This document shows positions 50,877-59,891 of a stretch of DNA of 64,000 bases, one piece after another; within the stretch, counting starts at the first letter, position 1; each line of letters starts with the position of its first letter. The notes beneath the pieces were generated by a model. The model was not told the origin of the DNA. It searched no databases and worked only from the letters and a program-made list of their open reading frames with translations. The stretch spans positions 1,534,322 through 1,598,321 of the forward strand of contig NZ_CP036273.1 of the NCBI RefSeq assembly GCF_007747215.1, in the 5' to 3' direction. This DNA comes from Urbifossiella limnaea. GTDB lineage: Bacteria > Planctomycetota > Planctomycetia > Gemmatales > Gemmataceae. The translations under genes and the position numbers were made by a program.

Positions 50877-52988
50877 TCAGGACAACAGCCAGCGGACGAC
50901 CGCGGCGTCGTCCTGCTTCTCGGCGTGCCGCACCAGCTTGTCCTTCGCCCCGGCCGCGTCGTAGGCGCCCTCCGCGAGCCGGCCGATGCCCGTGCCCGCG
51001 TGGTTGTGAACGTACACGTCCGCCGGCGCCGCCAGCGCCAGCGCCGCGCCGAGGCCGCCGTACTTCACCGCCCCCGGCAGCAGCATCGGGTCCGACGTGG
51101 TGGTGATGCCGTCGAAGCGGAAGCGGTTCAGGTCGGCGGCCGTGCGCGCCACCGCGTCGCCGGCCACGCCGCGGGCCAGCGCCACGGCCGGCCCCATCGC
51201 CCCCCACCCCACCAGCAGCACGCGCCGGGCCTTCAGCACGGTGCGGGCGAAGGCGACCGTCGTGAGGACGTCGCGCACCTGCTCGGCGAGCCGCGGCAGG
51301 TTGTAGCCGAACGTGTAGCCGGCGAACTTCGCGTCCACCGGCACCGGCTTCGCCGGCGTCGCCTCACCCACGCCCAGCACGTCCGGGGCGAGTACGGCGG
51401 CGCCCGCAGCGAGGATCGGGAGCGCCGCCGCGGCCGGCCGGTTCGCCGCGACGAGGCTGCTCTTGCCGTCCGGGTGCACCCACACGACGACCGTCTCGCC
51501 GCGGAACGTCGGGCTCAGCATCCCCACCGTCGGCACCGCGTCCGCGCCGCCGACGCGGCCGATCACGGCGCGGTGGAGCACGGCCCCGTCGATCTTCGTC
51601 TCCTGCGGTCCGAACCGAACGGCGGCCTGGCCCGGCAGCCCGCCGCCGAGCATCACCCGGAACGCCGTGCCGACCACGCGGCGCCACTCGTCGCGGGTGA
51701 GGGCCAACTTCGCCAGCTGCGCCTCGGACGCGGCCGAGAGCGCCGCCCGCAGGCGCGGCGCGTCCAGCTCGTCGGCCGGGCGCGGGTGGGCGGCGTCGTA
51801 CACGCGGAGTTCGGCGGGCGGCACCGGCGTGTACGGCGGCTCGGCGTGCGCGGCTTGCGCCTCGGGCACGCCCTGGAGGTGGCGGCGGAACCAGGCGTAC
51901 ATCATCTGCCGGGCGTGGACGTTGTACTGGTGCCCGTACTCGAGCCACGCCCGCGCGGCGAAGTTGTCGGGGGAGCCGAGCAGCGTGTAGAGCGCCTTCA
52001 ACTCCGGGGCGCCCTTCGTGTCGATGTCCTTCGTCCAGTCGTTGGCCGCGCTCAGCGCCAGCGGCTTCGGCGCGAACACGGCCGCCACCTCGACGTTGCC
52101 GGTGCCGACGCGGAGGTACGAGCAGTTCTCGCACTGGCAGCCGCCCTGCATCGCGGTGCTCACCATCACCGCCGGGAACGCCGCCGCGAGGCGGTCGTCG
52201 ATCGCGGCGAGGATGAACGTCTGCGTGCCGCCGCCGCTCGCGCCGGTCATGCCGACCTTCGCCGCGTCGACGTCCGGGAGGCCGCACACGAAGTCGAGGG
52301 CGCGGACGCTGTTCCACGTCTGCAACCCCATCGCCGACTGGAGCCGCAACTCGGCGGCCGCGTCGGTGAAGCCGCCGCCGTGGGGGATCGCGGTGCTGTC
52401 GGCGACGCCGACCATGTCGTACTGGAAGACGACGAACCCGAGGCGGGCGAGGGTCGCGGGGATGGCCTGCATGAAGTAGCGGGCGCGCTCCAGGTCGGGC
52501 TCGCCCTTCTCCTTCACGCTGGCGGCCGCTGCCGAGTCGGTGGCGACGTGCAGCCGGCCGTTGGCCCAGTGGCCGTGGGCGAACAGCACGGCCGGCGACT
52601 TCGTCCCGCCCTTACCCGCGGGCCGGTACAGGTTGCCGCTGACGTAGTGACCCGGCGTGCTGGCGAAGAACACCTTCTCGATGGTGTACCCGTCGCGCTC
52701 GATCTTCCCGTGAACGACGGGGTTCAGCGGCGTCTTCTCGGGCAGCGGCCACAGCCCGTTGGCGACGAGCACCTGCTCGCGGACGGCCTGCCGGCGCGCG
52801 GCCCACTCCTCGCGCGTCTTCGGCACGACGAACGGGAAGTCGCCGTTGAGCGTCTTGGGGGCGCCGCGGCGCGGGTCGACTGGCCCGCGGGCGTCGGCGG
52901 GGAGGCGGGTGGGGTCGGCGTCCTGGCCGAGGGCGGCGGTTCCGATACCGGCGAACCAGAGGGCGAGGGCGTCGCGGCGGGTCAGCAT
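50877..52988 (-). CDS. secreted alpha/beta hydrolase (acetyl xylan esterase / S9-like)
   Basis: 703 residues from the ATG at 52988 (GGAG before it). Twin-arginine signal TRRDALALWFAGIGTAALG. The first hydrolase region has PAVLFAHGHWANGR (oxyanion), the nucleophile elbow GMTGASGGGTQT and a downstream LEYGHQYNVHARQMMY. A second alpha/beta-like half spans about 470-703 (RRVLLVGWGAMGPAVALARG) without a clear nucleophile. Such proteins are common in planctomycete polysaccharide loci; substrate unknown. Confidence 0.85.
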   Translation of the reverse strand: MLTRRDALALWFAGIGTAALGQDADPTRLPADARGPVDPRRGAPKTLNGDFPFVVPKTREEWAARRQAVREQVLVANGLWPLPEKTPLNPVVHGKIERDGYTIEKVFFASTPGHYVSGNLYRPAGKGGTKSPAVLFAHGHWANGRLHVATDSAAAASVKEKGEPDLERARYFMQAIPATLARLGFVVFQYDMVGVADSTAIPHGGGFTDAAAELRLQSAMGLQTWNSVRALDFVCGLPDVDAAKVGMTGASGGGTQTFILAAIDDRLAAAFPAVMVSTAMQGGCQCENCSYLRVGTGNVEVAAVFAPKPLALSAANDWTKDIDTKGAPELKALYTLLGSPDNFAARAWLEYGHQYNVHARQMMYAWFRRHLQGVPEAQAAHAEPPYTPVPPAELRVYDAAHPRPADELDAPRLRAALSAASEAQLAKLALTRDEWRRVVGTAFRVMLGGGLPGQAAVRFGPQETKIDGAVLHRAVIGRVGGADAVPTVGMLSPTFRGETVVVWVHPDGKSSLVAANRPAAAALPILAAGAAVLAPDVLGVGEATPAKPVPVDAKFAGYTFGYNLPRLAEQVRDVLTTVAFARTVLKARRVLLVGWGAMGPAVALARGVAGDAVARTAADLNRFRFDGITTTSDPMLLPGAVKYGGLGAALALAAPADVYVHNHAGTGIGRLAEGAYDAAGAKDKLVRHAEKQDDAAVVRWLLS

Positions 52989-53149
52989 GGGAGGGGCTCC
53001 GGACCGGTGGGATGCCCGGAAAGTACGCGGCCGCTCGGGGCGCGTCAACCGGTCAGGCTTGAACGTGGCGCTCGCTCGGCCGGCCGGGGCTGTGGAGCCG
53101 CGCGGCAGAATCGGGGGATGACCCCCGGCTCGCCGCGCCGGCGGGATGA

Positions 53150-53959
53150 TCAGGAAGAGGCTCGGACCCCGACGCGGTACAGGTCGAACCGGCCGCCGCG
53201 CTCGCCGACGAACACCACCGCCCGGCCGTCCAGCGTCCACGTCGGGTAGTCGCTCCGCTCGGCGGCGCCGGCCAACTTCACCAGCCCCGTGCCGTCCGCG
53301 TTCACGGCGTGAATCTCGTACACGCCGCCGCGGTTCCACGTGAACGCCAGCCGCCGGCCGTCCGGCGACCACGCCGGCCGCGCCTGCATCCCGTCCAGGG
53401 CCGCCACCCGCCGCACGCCCGTGCCGTCGGCCGACATCACGTACAGGTCGAAGGTGCCGTCGCGGCTCGAACAGAAGGCGATGCGGCTGCCGTCCGGCGA
53501 GTACGCGGGCCAGTTGTTGATGCCGCCCGTAGTCAAGGTGCGGCGGTTCTTGCCGTCGGCCCCCACGAGCGCGATCTCCTGCCCGGTGGTAGCCGGGATG
53601 GCGAAGCAGACGCCGTCGCCGCGCGGGTGGAAGCTCGGCCGCCGCACCGCCGCGAAGCCGCCGCCGGGGTCGAACACCGACTCGCGGCCGCCGGCGTCGC
53701 GGATCACCAGCTTCATGTTCAGGTTGCCGCGGCTCTGCACGAAGGCGTACGCAGCACCGTCGGCCGTGAACGTCGCCTCGAACTCGTTCGTGGTCGCCTC
53801 CGGGTGGAGCGGCGTCGCCGCGGACCCGCGCAGCCGCACGAGCCGCAGTTGCACGGCGCTTTCGAGCACGGTGTAGACAATGTCGCCGGTCGGCAGCACG
53901 ACCGGGTCGAACTTCGCGGCGCCGTCGGTGGTGAGGCGCACGGGGTCAGAAGAGTTCAT
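53150..53959 (-). CDS. TolB-like PD40 propeller protein
   Basis: 269 residues with no signal peptide. Repeats with the PD40/WD40-like pattern occur: NNWPAYSPDGSRIAFCSSRD, QARPAWSPDGRRLAFTWNRG, SDYPTWTLDGRAVVFVGERG, each followed by xxYxxxxDG. It probably folds as a six-bladed propeller. The gene overlaps the end of the DUF1501 gene upstream by 14 bases, so they form one operon. Function unknown. Confidence 0.85.
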   Translation of the reverse strand: MNSSDPVRLTTDGAAKFDPVVLPTGDIVYTVLESAVQLRLVRLRGSAATPLHPEATTNEFEATFTADGAAYAFVQSRGNLNMKLVIRDAGGRESVFDPGGGFAAVRRPSFHPRGDGVCFAIPATTGQEIALVGADGKNRRTLTTGGINNWPAYSPDGSRIAFCSSRDGTFDLYVMSADGTGVRRVAALDGMQARPAWSPDGRRLAFTWNRGGVYEIHAVNADGTGLVKLAGAAERSDYPTWTLDGRAVVFVGERGGRFDLYRVGVRASS

Positions 53960-55256
53960 GGATGGCCCTCGCCCCCGGCAGCACCCGCAGCTCGGCCCGC
54001 GCCTGCGAATCGACGCCGGCCAACTCCAGCACCGTCGCCCCGACCATGCCCGGCGTGATTGGTTCCGTGAGCGGCGCGGCGCCGGTGCGGTCGCTGTCGC
54101 CGACGACGGTGCCCCCGCGGACGCCGCACCCGGCCCACAGCGAGAAGTAGCACTGCGGCCAGTGGTCGCGGCTCGCCTGGCCGTTCACCCGCGGCGTGCG
54201 GCCGAACTCCCCCATCGCCAGCACCAGCGTGCTGTCCAGCATCCCCCGGTCGCGCAGGTCGTCGAGCAGCGCCGCGTACGCGCGGTCGAACACGGGGCCG
54301 TGGCGGTCCGGCAGCAGGTCGAAGTTGAAGACGTGGGTGTCCCAGCCGAAGTCGCAGTTGGGCGTCATCGCCTCGACGTACTGGCTCCAGTTCACCTGGA
54401 TGTACGGCACGCCGGCCTCGGCGAGGCGACGCGCCAGGAGGCAGCTCTGGCCGAACGACGTGTGCCCGTAGGCGTCGCGGGTCGAGCCACGTTCGCGGCT
54501 CAGGTCGAGGGCCGCGCGGGCGTCGGGCGTGGTGAGCAGGGCGTAGGCGCGGCGGGTGGCCGCGTCCCACCTGCCGGGCGCGGCGGCGTCCCCGGTGCGG
54601 GCGACGCGGTCGAGCTCGGCGAGCAGCCGACGGCGGTCGTCGAGCGCGGCGGGGGACAGGCCGTCGAGCAGGCGCAGTGCGGGGATGTCGGTCTCGCCGG
54701 CCGGGGTGCAGCCGACGAGGAAGGGGTCGTAGTTGCGGCCCCAGGTGCCGCCGCCGAAGCCCTTCATGGGGCCGACCACGTCGCGCGGGTTGCCGCGGCC
54801 GAGGGCCACGAACGCGGGCAGGTCGCCGCCGCCGCGGTGCCGCGCCACGACCGAGCCGAAGTTCGGCGCCGCACCGTCCTTCCCTTCGAGCACGCCGGTC
54901 AGGCCGATCGACCCGGCCTTGAGGTGGTCGCCGTCGAAGTTGACGTTCGAGCGGACGAGGGCGAACCGGTCCGACCGCGCGGCGGTCTTCGGGAACAGCT
55001 CGGTGACGCGGACGCCGGCGGTGCGGGTGGGGATGGTGCCGAACGGCCCGCGGACCTCGGCGGGGGCATTCGGCTTCGGGTCGAACGTGTCGATGTGGCT
55101 GGGGGCGCCCCACAGCCACAGCACGATGACCGACCGCGCTCGCCCCGGGGTGGCGGCGGCGGTGCCGGCGAAGGGGACGGCCGCGGACGCGGCGAGGAAC
55201 GCCCGGCGGGAGACGCCGCCGTGCAGGGCGGAGGGGAAGCTGCCGACCTCGAACAT
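53946..55256 (-). CDS. DUF1501 exported protein
   Basis: 436 residues. Tat-like signal SRRAFLAASAAVPFAGTAA. Family segments: SVIVLWLWGAPSHIDTFDPK, FALVRSNVNFDGDHLKAG, WDTHVFNFDLLPDRHGPVFD, TLVLAMGEFGRTPRVNGQAS followed by RDHWP. Same family as 11306-12715 but clearly distinct. Alkaline-phosphatase-fold; function unknown. Followed by the overlapping PD40 gene. Confidence 0.9.
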   Translation of the reverse strand: MFEVGSFPSALHGGVSRRAFLAASAAVPFAGTAAATPGRARSVIVLWLWGAPSHIDTFDPKPNAPAEVRGPFGTIPTRTAGVRVTELFPKTAARSDRFALVRSNVNFDGDHLKAGSIGLTGVLEGKDGAAPNFGSVVARHRGGGDLPAFVALGRGNPRDVVGPMKGFGGGTWGRNYDPFLVGCTPAGETDIPALRLLDGLSPAALDDRRRLLAELDRVARTGDAAAPGRWDAATRRAYALLTTPDARAALDLSRERGSTRDAYGHTSFGQSCLLARRLAEAGVPYIQVNWSQYVEAMTPNCDFGWDTHVFNFDLLPDRHGPVFDRAYAALLDDLRDRGMLDSTLVLAMGEFGRTPRVNGQASRDHWPQCYFSLWAGCGVRGGTVVGDSDRTGAAPLTEPITPGMVGATVLELAGVDSQARAELRVLPGARAIHELF

Positions 55257-55347
55257 GGGACGACCCGGCGGAGGGGCGGCGGGGGAAGGCTGTTCTTCAG
55301 TGTCCGCCGACGCGCGGCCCGGGTCAAATCCAATTTCCGGCCCCGCG

Positions 55348-55827
55348 TCAGTCCGGCAGCGCCCGGTACTCCGCCTCCAGCCGGGCCGACAGTTCCGCCC
55401 ACGCGGCCGGGTTGTCCAGGTACTCGTTGGCCAGCTTGTCGATCGCGTACCGCGCCACCCGGCGGCGATGCGTCGGGGCGGTCGGGTGGGCGTACTCCAG
55501 GCCGTCCTGCCAGGCCGTACGACCCTGGTTCAGCACGATCAGCTCGTCGACCGCCCTGTCGAGCGTCAGCCGGCCGTCGGCCAGCCGCGTCACCACGCCG
55601 AGCGAGCCGCGGATCTGGCTCATGATCGACTCGTGCTCCACGGCCAGGTCGTCACCGCGGGCCAGCGTCACGGCCAAGTCGGCCCGCGCGTCGCCGGCGT
55701 TCCACACGTCCAGGCCGGCGGCCCGCGACCACTCGGGGGCCACCGCGTGGGCCACCCCCAGGGTCAGCACGATGCCGGCCAGCGTGGCGGCGGACGCGAT
55801 CCCGGGGCGGCGGTGTAGGGCGGTCAT
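55348..55827 (-). CDS. small secreted protein with AAGxDxWN motif (paralogue A)
   Basis: 159 residues from the ATG at 55827 (GAGGAG upstream). Signal peptide (ALHRRPGIASAATLAGIVLT), then AAGLDVWNAGDARADLAVTL, a helical region with ESIMSQIRGSLGVVTRLADG and DELIVLNQG, and a charged C-terminus. Paralogue of the gene at 55937-56404: both have AAG[LV]D[VF]WN..DARA[DE]LA after the signal, then a helix of similar length. No family recognised. Confidence 0.78.
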   Translation of the reverse strand: MTALHRRPGIASAATLAGIVLTLGVAHAVAPEWSRAAGLDVWNAGDARADLAVTLARGDDLAVEHESIMSQIRGSLGVVTRLADGRLTLDRAVDELIVLNQGRTAWQDGLEYAHPTAPTHRRRVARYAIDKLANEYLDNPAAWAELSARLEAEYRALPD

Positions 55828-55936
55828 AACGAGCTCCTCGGCAGCAAAACGGGTCACGCCCCGGCCTCGCGGCCGGGTCGGTTAAGGAGTGGAGAGGGGG
55901 GAGATGCGCCGCCGAGAGGGGGCGGCGCGGGAGAAG

Positions 55937-56404
55937 TTACCGCGCGGCGGGGAGGTCCGCGTCCTGCATCCGCGACAGCTCGGCCTCCAGCCGGTCGAGT
56001 ACGGCGGCCCGCTCGGCGGCGGACGCCCGCGCGGTGGCGTAGTCGATCACGTTCCGGGCCGCCAACTCCAGGTCCGAGTCTTCGGGAGCGGACGTGCGAA
56101 GCACCGACAGGTACGACGGCTCGTCGGCAGACAGTTCCAGGAACTGGTGGGTGACGGCGGCCAGGTCCGTCTGTCCGGCCAGGAGCTGACCGATGAGATC
56201 TTCCTTGACGATGATTCGCCGCAGGATGGCGTCGTCGCGGTCGGTGAGGGTCTCGGAGTGCTGCACCTCGGTGGCCAACTCGGCGCGGGCGTCGGTGAGG
56301 TTCCAGAAGTCCACGCCGGCGGCGCGGGCCAGGCCGGGGTGCAGGACCACGACGGCGGCAAAGACCGCAGTCAGAAGCATGTAGCGGACACGCAGGCGGA
56401 TCAT
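55937..56404 (-). CDS. small secreted protein with AAGxDxWN motif (paralogue B)
   Basis: 155 residues from the ATG at 56404. Signal peptide (MIRLRVRYMLLTAVFAAVVV...ARA), then AAGVDFWNLTDARAELATEV, DRDDAILRRIIVKEDLIGQL and a helical C-terminal half ending DLPAAR. It is in tandem with paralogue A, 109 bases apart. Probably a periplasmic helical protein. 56405-56926 beyond it holds no gene I can support; it is somewhat lower in G+C and has only short unconvincing frames. Confidence 0.78.
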   Translation of the reverse strand: MIRLRVRYMLLTAVFAAVVVLHPGLARAAGVDFWNLTDARAELATEVQHSETLTDRDDAILRRIIVKEDLIGQLLAGQTDLAAVTHQFLELSADEPSYLSVLRTSAPEDSDLELAARNVIDYATARASAAERAAVLDRLEAELSRMQDADLPAAR

Positions 56405-56926
56405 CACGCGGAGAGTCTCCAAATACCAGGAGAACAGCGCCCCCCAACCGGCGGTGCGGGCCGACGGGCGGGTGCCGGGGCAGTTTAGCCGGCGGCTGTT
56501 GTGGGCCGATGGCCGTCGGGTGAAGCTTCCGGGAGGGTTCCCGGGGCCGCCCGAGTGGGTCGGGTGCGCGGACGGGCCGCGCGGGAGGGGCCGCCGAACG
56601 GATCGGGTCGGTGTTCCAGGCCGACCCGCCGCACGGGGCAGGGGGTGGGAGTTCGCTCTTCCAACCGTAGCTCGCGGGTACACCGCGTGCGACAACTATC
56701 TGATAGGCAACCGCGGTGCCGCGTTCCCGATTCGGCGCAAGGTTGCCGTAACTGCCTGATTTCGGAAGGGGTTGCCGCGTGTGAAGCCGGCGTGATGGGA
56801 GGGCGAGAGTCGCGGAGGTGCTGCGGGCTCGGGCGAGGGTGCTGCGAAATGATACAGTCGGGGTCGCCGCCGCTCGCGGGAGTGCTGTGGGGCGCGGCAC
56901 CGCCACGAGCGGCAGTAATCTGCTGA

Positions 56927-57244
56927 TCAGACCACCGGAGCCGGCTCCGGGGTGGGTTCCGGCGCGGGAGCCGGGGCCGGGGCCGCGATCGGCTCCGCGG
57001 CGGGCACCGGGGCCGGGCTGGCGGCCGGCGTCTTGGCCACGACGCGCTTCCTGGCGACCGGCTTCTTCTTCACCTGCGCCACGGCCGGGGCCGCCTTCGC
57101 GGGGGCCTTCTTGGCCGGCACCTTCTTGGCCGGGGCCTTCTTGGCGGCCGGCTTCTTGGTCACCTTCTTCGCCGCCGGGGCCGCCTTCGCGGCGGGCTTC
57201 TTGGCGGCGGGCTTCTTGGCCGCCGGCTTCTTCGCAGTCGCCAT
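56927..57244 (-). CDS. histone H1-like (AlgP/Hc1-type) DNA-binding protein
   Basis: 105 residues from the ATG at 57244 (AGGAGA 9 bases upstream). Residues 1-50 repeat KKPAAKKPAAK-type units, as in the C-terminal tail of eukaryotic H1, Hc1 and AlgP. From about 70 the lysines stop and Ala/Pro/Glu dominate (APVPAAEPIAAPAPAPAPEP), giving a basic half and an acidic Pro-rich half. It should bind and condense DNA non-specifically, which fits the compact nucleoid of Gemmata-like cells. The repetitive codons make length variation likely. Confidence 0.85.
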   Translation of the reverse strand: MATAKKPAAKKPAAKKPAAKAAPAAKKVTKKPAAKKAPAKKVPAKKAPAKAAPAVAQVKKKPVARKRVVAKTPAASPAPVPAAEPIAAPAPAPAPEPTPEPAPVV

Positions 57245-57472
57245 CGAGAAATCTCCTGAGAAAGGACGTGCGATCGGCCCGACCGCCGGAACCGGAACGG
57301 TCGTTACCGGACCATCGTCCGCGGCCCGGGCGTCGGCCAACGGAAATTGCGCCGGTTGCCGCCGTCCCGCGGGTTACCGCCGGAGTGACCGTCAAACCCG
57401 GCGGGGCCGACACAACCGGTCAACTCGGGTGCGGCCGACGGCCGATGAGAAAGGACGACCGGGAGGGCGGTT

Positions 57473-58258
57473 ATGAGGTGGAAGCGGGTGGTCTGGGCGG
57501 GCTGGCTGGCCCCGGCGCTCGGCGGGTGCCACACCCCCGGCGCGCCGGGCGTGCCCGAGTTGCCGTCCGGCGGGCTCGTCGCCCACACCCAGGCGGCGAT
57601 CGAGCACCGCATCCGCGCCGACGCCCGCGAGGCGTGGAAGGCGGTGCGCGCCGAGTACCCGCGCCGCTGCTTCACGGCCGAGTTCCACGACGGCTTTCTC
57701 GACGGCTACGCCGACCACCTGGACCGCGGCGGCGACGGCACCCCGCCGCCGACGCCGCCCCTGCGCTACACCCGCCACGCCCGCTACTTCACGCCCGAGG
57801 GGCACGTCCTGCTGAAGGACTATTTCCTCGGCTTCAAGTACGGCGCCGACGTGGCGGTTGCGACCGGCCAGCGCCAGTTCCTGACGGTGCCGGTGCTCGT
57901 GCCCGACGGCGGCTCCGCGGCGCTTGCCGACGTCGTGACGCCGGCCGCGCCGCCGACGCCGCCGTCGGACCGGGCGGCGCCGCTGCCTCAGCCGTTGCCG
58001 CCGCCGAACGCCGTGCCCAAGAGTGACCAACCAGCCGCCCCGCCGGGGCCGTCGCTGTCGAAGTTCCCGGAGTCGGTGGCCCCGGCCGCGCTGCCGGTGA
58101 GCCTGCCGGTGCCGCGCCTGCCCGAGCCGCCGGCCGCGGTGCCGACGCTGCCCGCCCACGTGCCGACGCCGCCGGTGACCGACGACCTGCCGCTGTTCCG
58201 CCCGGACCACGACGCGCCGATGCCGATGCCGGTCGTCCACCCGGACCCGACGCGCTAA
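57473..58258 (+). CDS. proline-rich lipoprotein
   Basis: 261 residues. Lipobox LAPALGGC places the lipidated cysteine at about 19. A short globular region (VAHTQAAIEHRIRADAREAW, RYFTPEGHVLLKDYFLGFKY) is followed by a Pro/Ala-rich tail. The FTAEFHDGFLDGYADHLD and ...GFKYGADVA text is typical of small planctomycete lipoproteins. It ends 20 bases before the Wza-like gene, so both may belong to one export system. Confidence 0.75.
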   Translation: MRWKRVVWAGWLAPALGGCHTPGAPGVPELPSGGLVAHTQAAIEHRIRADAREAWKAVRAEYPRRCFTAEFHDGFLDGYADHLDRGGDGTPPPTPPLRYTRHARYFTPEGHVLLKDYFLGFKYGADVAVATGQRQFLTVPVLVPDGGSAALADVVTPAAPPTPPSDRAAPLPQPLPPPNAVPKSDQPAAPPGPSLSKFPESVAPAALPVSLPVPRLPEPPAAVPTLPAHVPTPPVTDDLPLFRPDHDAPMPMPVVHPDPTR

Positions 58259-58278
58259 CCGGACTTCGTCCTCGACGG

Positions 58279-59454
58279 ATGCGACCCATGACCCGCCCCG
58301 CCGCCGCCCTCGCCGTTCTGGCCGTCGCGCTCGCGGGCGGCTGCGCCGGCGGGCCGCAGCCGGTCGCCGACGGCATCCCCGTGCGCCGCCTCCCCGCCGA
58401 GGTGCTCGGCCGGCCCAAGAGCGGCCTCGAACCCGTGCCGCTGCCGCTCCTCCGCAGGCAGGCGGAGCCGGCGTACCGCGTCGACAGGGGCGACGTGCTC
58501 ACGGTCTTCGCCGAGGACGTACTCGGCGTGCGGAACCAGATTCCCGTTCAGCCGAACCCCAACCCGACGGCCCCCACCCCCGCCGCGCAAGGCTACCCGG
58601 TCACGGTCGCCGACGACGGCACGCTGAGCATCCCCGAGGTGCCGCCAATCCCGGTGAAGGGGAAGACGCTGCCCGAGGTCCGCGACGCCGTCGCGAAGGC
58701 AATCACGGTCGACAGGAAGCTCATCATCCCGGGCAAGGAACGCGTCTCGGTCGACCTGCTGCAGAAGCGCCGCGTCCGGGTGCTGGTGGTGCGCGACGAC
58801 CTGAACCCCGGCGCCGGCGGTGCCTCGCTGCTGCTCGACGCCGACCGGTCCGACGTACTCGAAGCGCTGACGCGGACCGGCGGTCTGCCGGGGCCGAACG
58901 GCAAGCCGGAGGTGCTGATCCGCCGCGGGCCGAACGTGAGCGACCAGGACCAGTTGACGGTGCGCGTACCGCTGCGGGTGCCGCACGGGCTGCCGATCGC
59001 GCTGACGGAGGCGGACATCACCCTCGGCGAGGGCGACACGCTGCACGTGTTGGCGCGGGACGCGGACGATGGCTACACGGTGGTGGGCGGGACGGGCTGC
59101 GGCTCGCACCCGTTGCCGCGGGACGCGGACCTGCGGGTAGTGGAGGCGCTGTCGCGGGCGGGCTGCCCGGCGCCGGCGTGCGGGTGGGTGACGGTGGTGC
59201 GGAAGCTGGGCTGCGACCGGACGCTGCCGATCCGGGTGGACCTGGCAGAGGCGCTGCGCGACCCGCGCGAGAACATCCTGGTTCAGCCGGGCGACACGCT
59301 GGTGCTGCCGGCGGCGCACGGCCACGGGGGGTGCGGCTCGCCGTGCGGGACGACGTGTCCGCCGCACCACTGGTTCAAGCTGCCGGGCTGGCTCTCGCCG
59401 CTCGGCCCGCGGTCGTGGCCGGTCCTCGGGTGCGACGACTGCGGCGACCTGTAG
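58279..59454 (+). CDS. polysaccharide export protein, Wza-like lipoprotein
   Basis: 391 residues. Lipobox LAVALAGGC. The poly_export domain starts at AYRVDRGDVLTVFAEDVLGV and continues VTVADDGTLSIPEVPPIPVK and GKTLPEVRDAVAKAI; SLBB-like repeats follow (LDADRSDVLEALTRTGGLPG, RVVEALSRAGCPAP), then ILVQPGDTLVLP. It has an unusual Cys/Gly/His-rich tail (HGHGGCGSPCGTTCPPHHW). Expected to form an outer-membrane channel for exopolysaccharide. No glycosyltransferase or kinase partner lies in the window. Confidence 0.88.
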   Translation: MRPMTRPAAALAVLAVALAGGCAGGPQPVADGIPVRRLPAEVLGRPKSGLEPVPLPLLRRQAEPAYRVDRGDVLTVFAEDVLGVRNQIPVQPNPNPTAPTPAAQGYPVTVADDGTLSIPEVPPIPVKGKTLPEVRDAVAKAITVDRKLIIPGKERVSVDLLQKRRVRVLVVRDDLNPGAGGASLLLDADRSDVLEALTRTGGLPGPNGKPEVLIRRGPNVSDQDQLTVRVPLRVPHGLPIALTEADITLGEGDTLHVLARDADDGYTVVGGTGCGSHPLPRDADLRVVEALSRAGCPAPACGWVTVVRKLGCDRTLPIRVDLAEALRDPRENILVQPGDTLVLPAAHGHGGCGSPCGTTCPPHHWFKLPGWLSPLGPRSWPVLGCDDCGDL

Positions 59455-59459
59455 CCGCC

Positions 59460-59849
59460 TCAAGCCGGCCAGGCCGCATTCTGCAGCACGACGCGGTAGC
59501 CGTCGGGGTCCGTGAAGGTGCGGCCGAGGCGGTCCCAGTACGGGTTCTCCGCCGGCACCGGCCGGTGCCCGAGCCCTTCCAGCCGCGCGACCGCGGCCTG
59601 CCACGCCTCCGCGTCCGGCAGGTAGAAGACGAGCAGGTGCTCGCCGCTCGGGGCGCCGCCGGCCCGGTGGCCGGGGCGGCGCGTGAACTCCAGATGGTAG
59701 CCCGCACCCGCCCGGCCGAGCATGACGCCGTCGAACCCGTCGTGGTCGCGGAACGACGCCAGCACGTCGAACCCGAGGCCGTCGCGGTAGAAGGCGACGA
59801 GCGCGTCCAGGTCGTTGGTCGGCCGGGCGACGCGGAGGTGGGCGTTCAG
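59460..59849 (-). CDS. VOC (glyoxalase/bleomycin-resistance) family protein, apparent CTG start
   Basis: 129 residues if begun at CTG 59849: NAHLRVARPTNDLDALVAFY, RDGLGFDVLASF, the first beta-alpha-beta-beta module, then EHLLVFYLP and the second ending FTDPDGYRVVLQNAAWP. The conserved His and Glu of the metal site are plausible (HLR, HLEF, D-G-Y). The reading frame has no ATG, GTG or TTG between an upstream TGA and the VOC fold, whereas GGAGG lies 7 bases before the CTG. The next annotated ATG-like codon (GTG 59765) would remove the first strand and helix. Confidence 0.85.
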   Translation of the reverse strand: MNAHLRVARPTNDLDALVAFYRDGLGFDVLASFRDHDGFDGVMLGRAGAGYHLEFTRRPGHRAGGAPSGEHLLVFYLPDAEAWQAAVARLEGLGHRPVPAENPYWDRLGRTFTDPDGYRVVLQNAAWPA

Positions 59850-59891
59850 GTTCGTGCCTCCGCTGTCACGGGTTGTGTTTTCGGTTGCAGG

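Noticed and set aside
56454-56926. Coding region in the gap beyond the paralogue pair (frame from 56454)
   Set aside because: No ribosome-binding site, no recognisable domain, and unlike the codon use of neighbouring genes.
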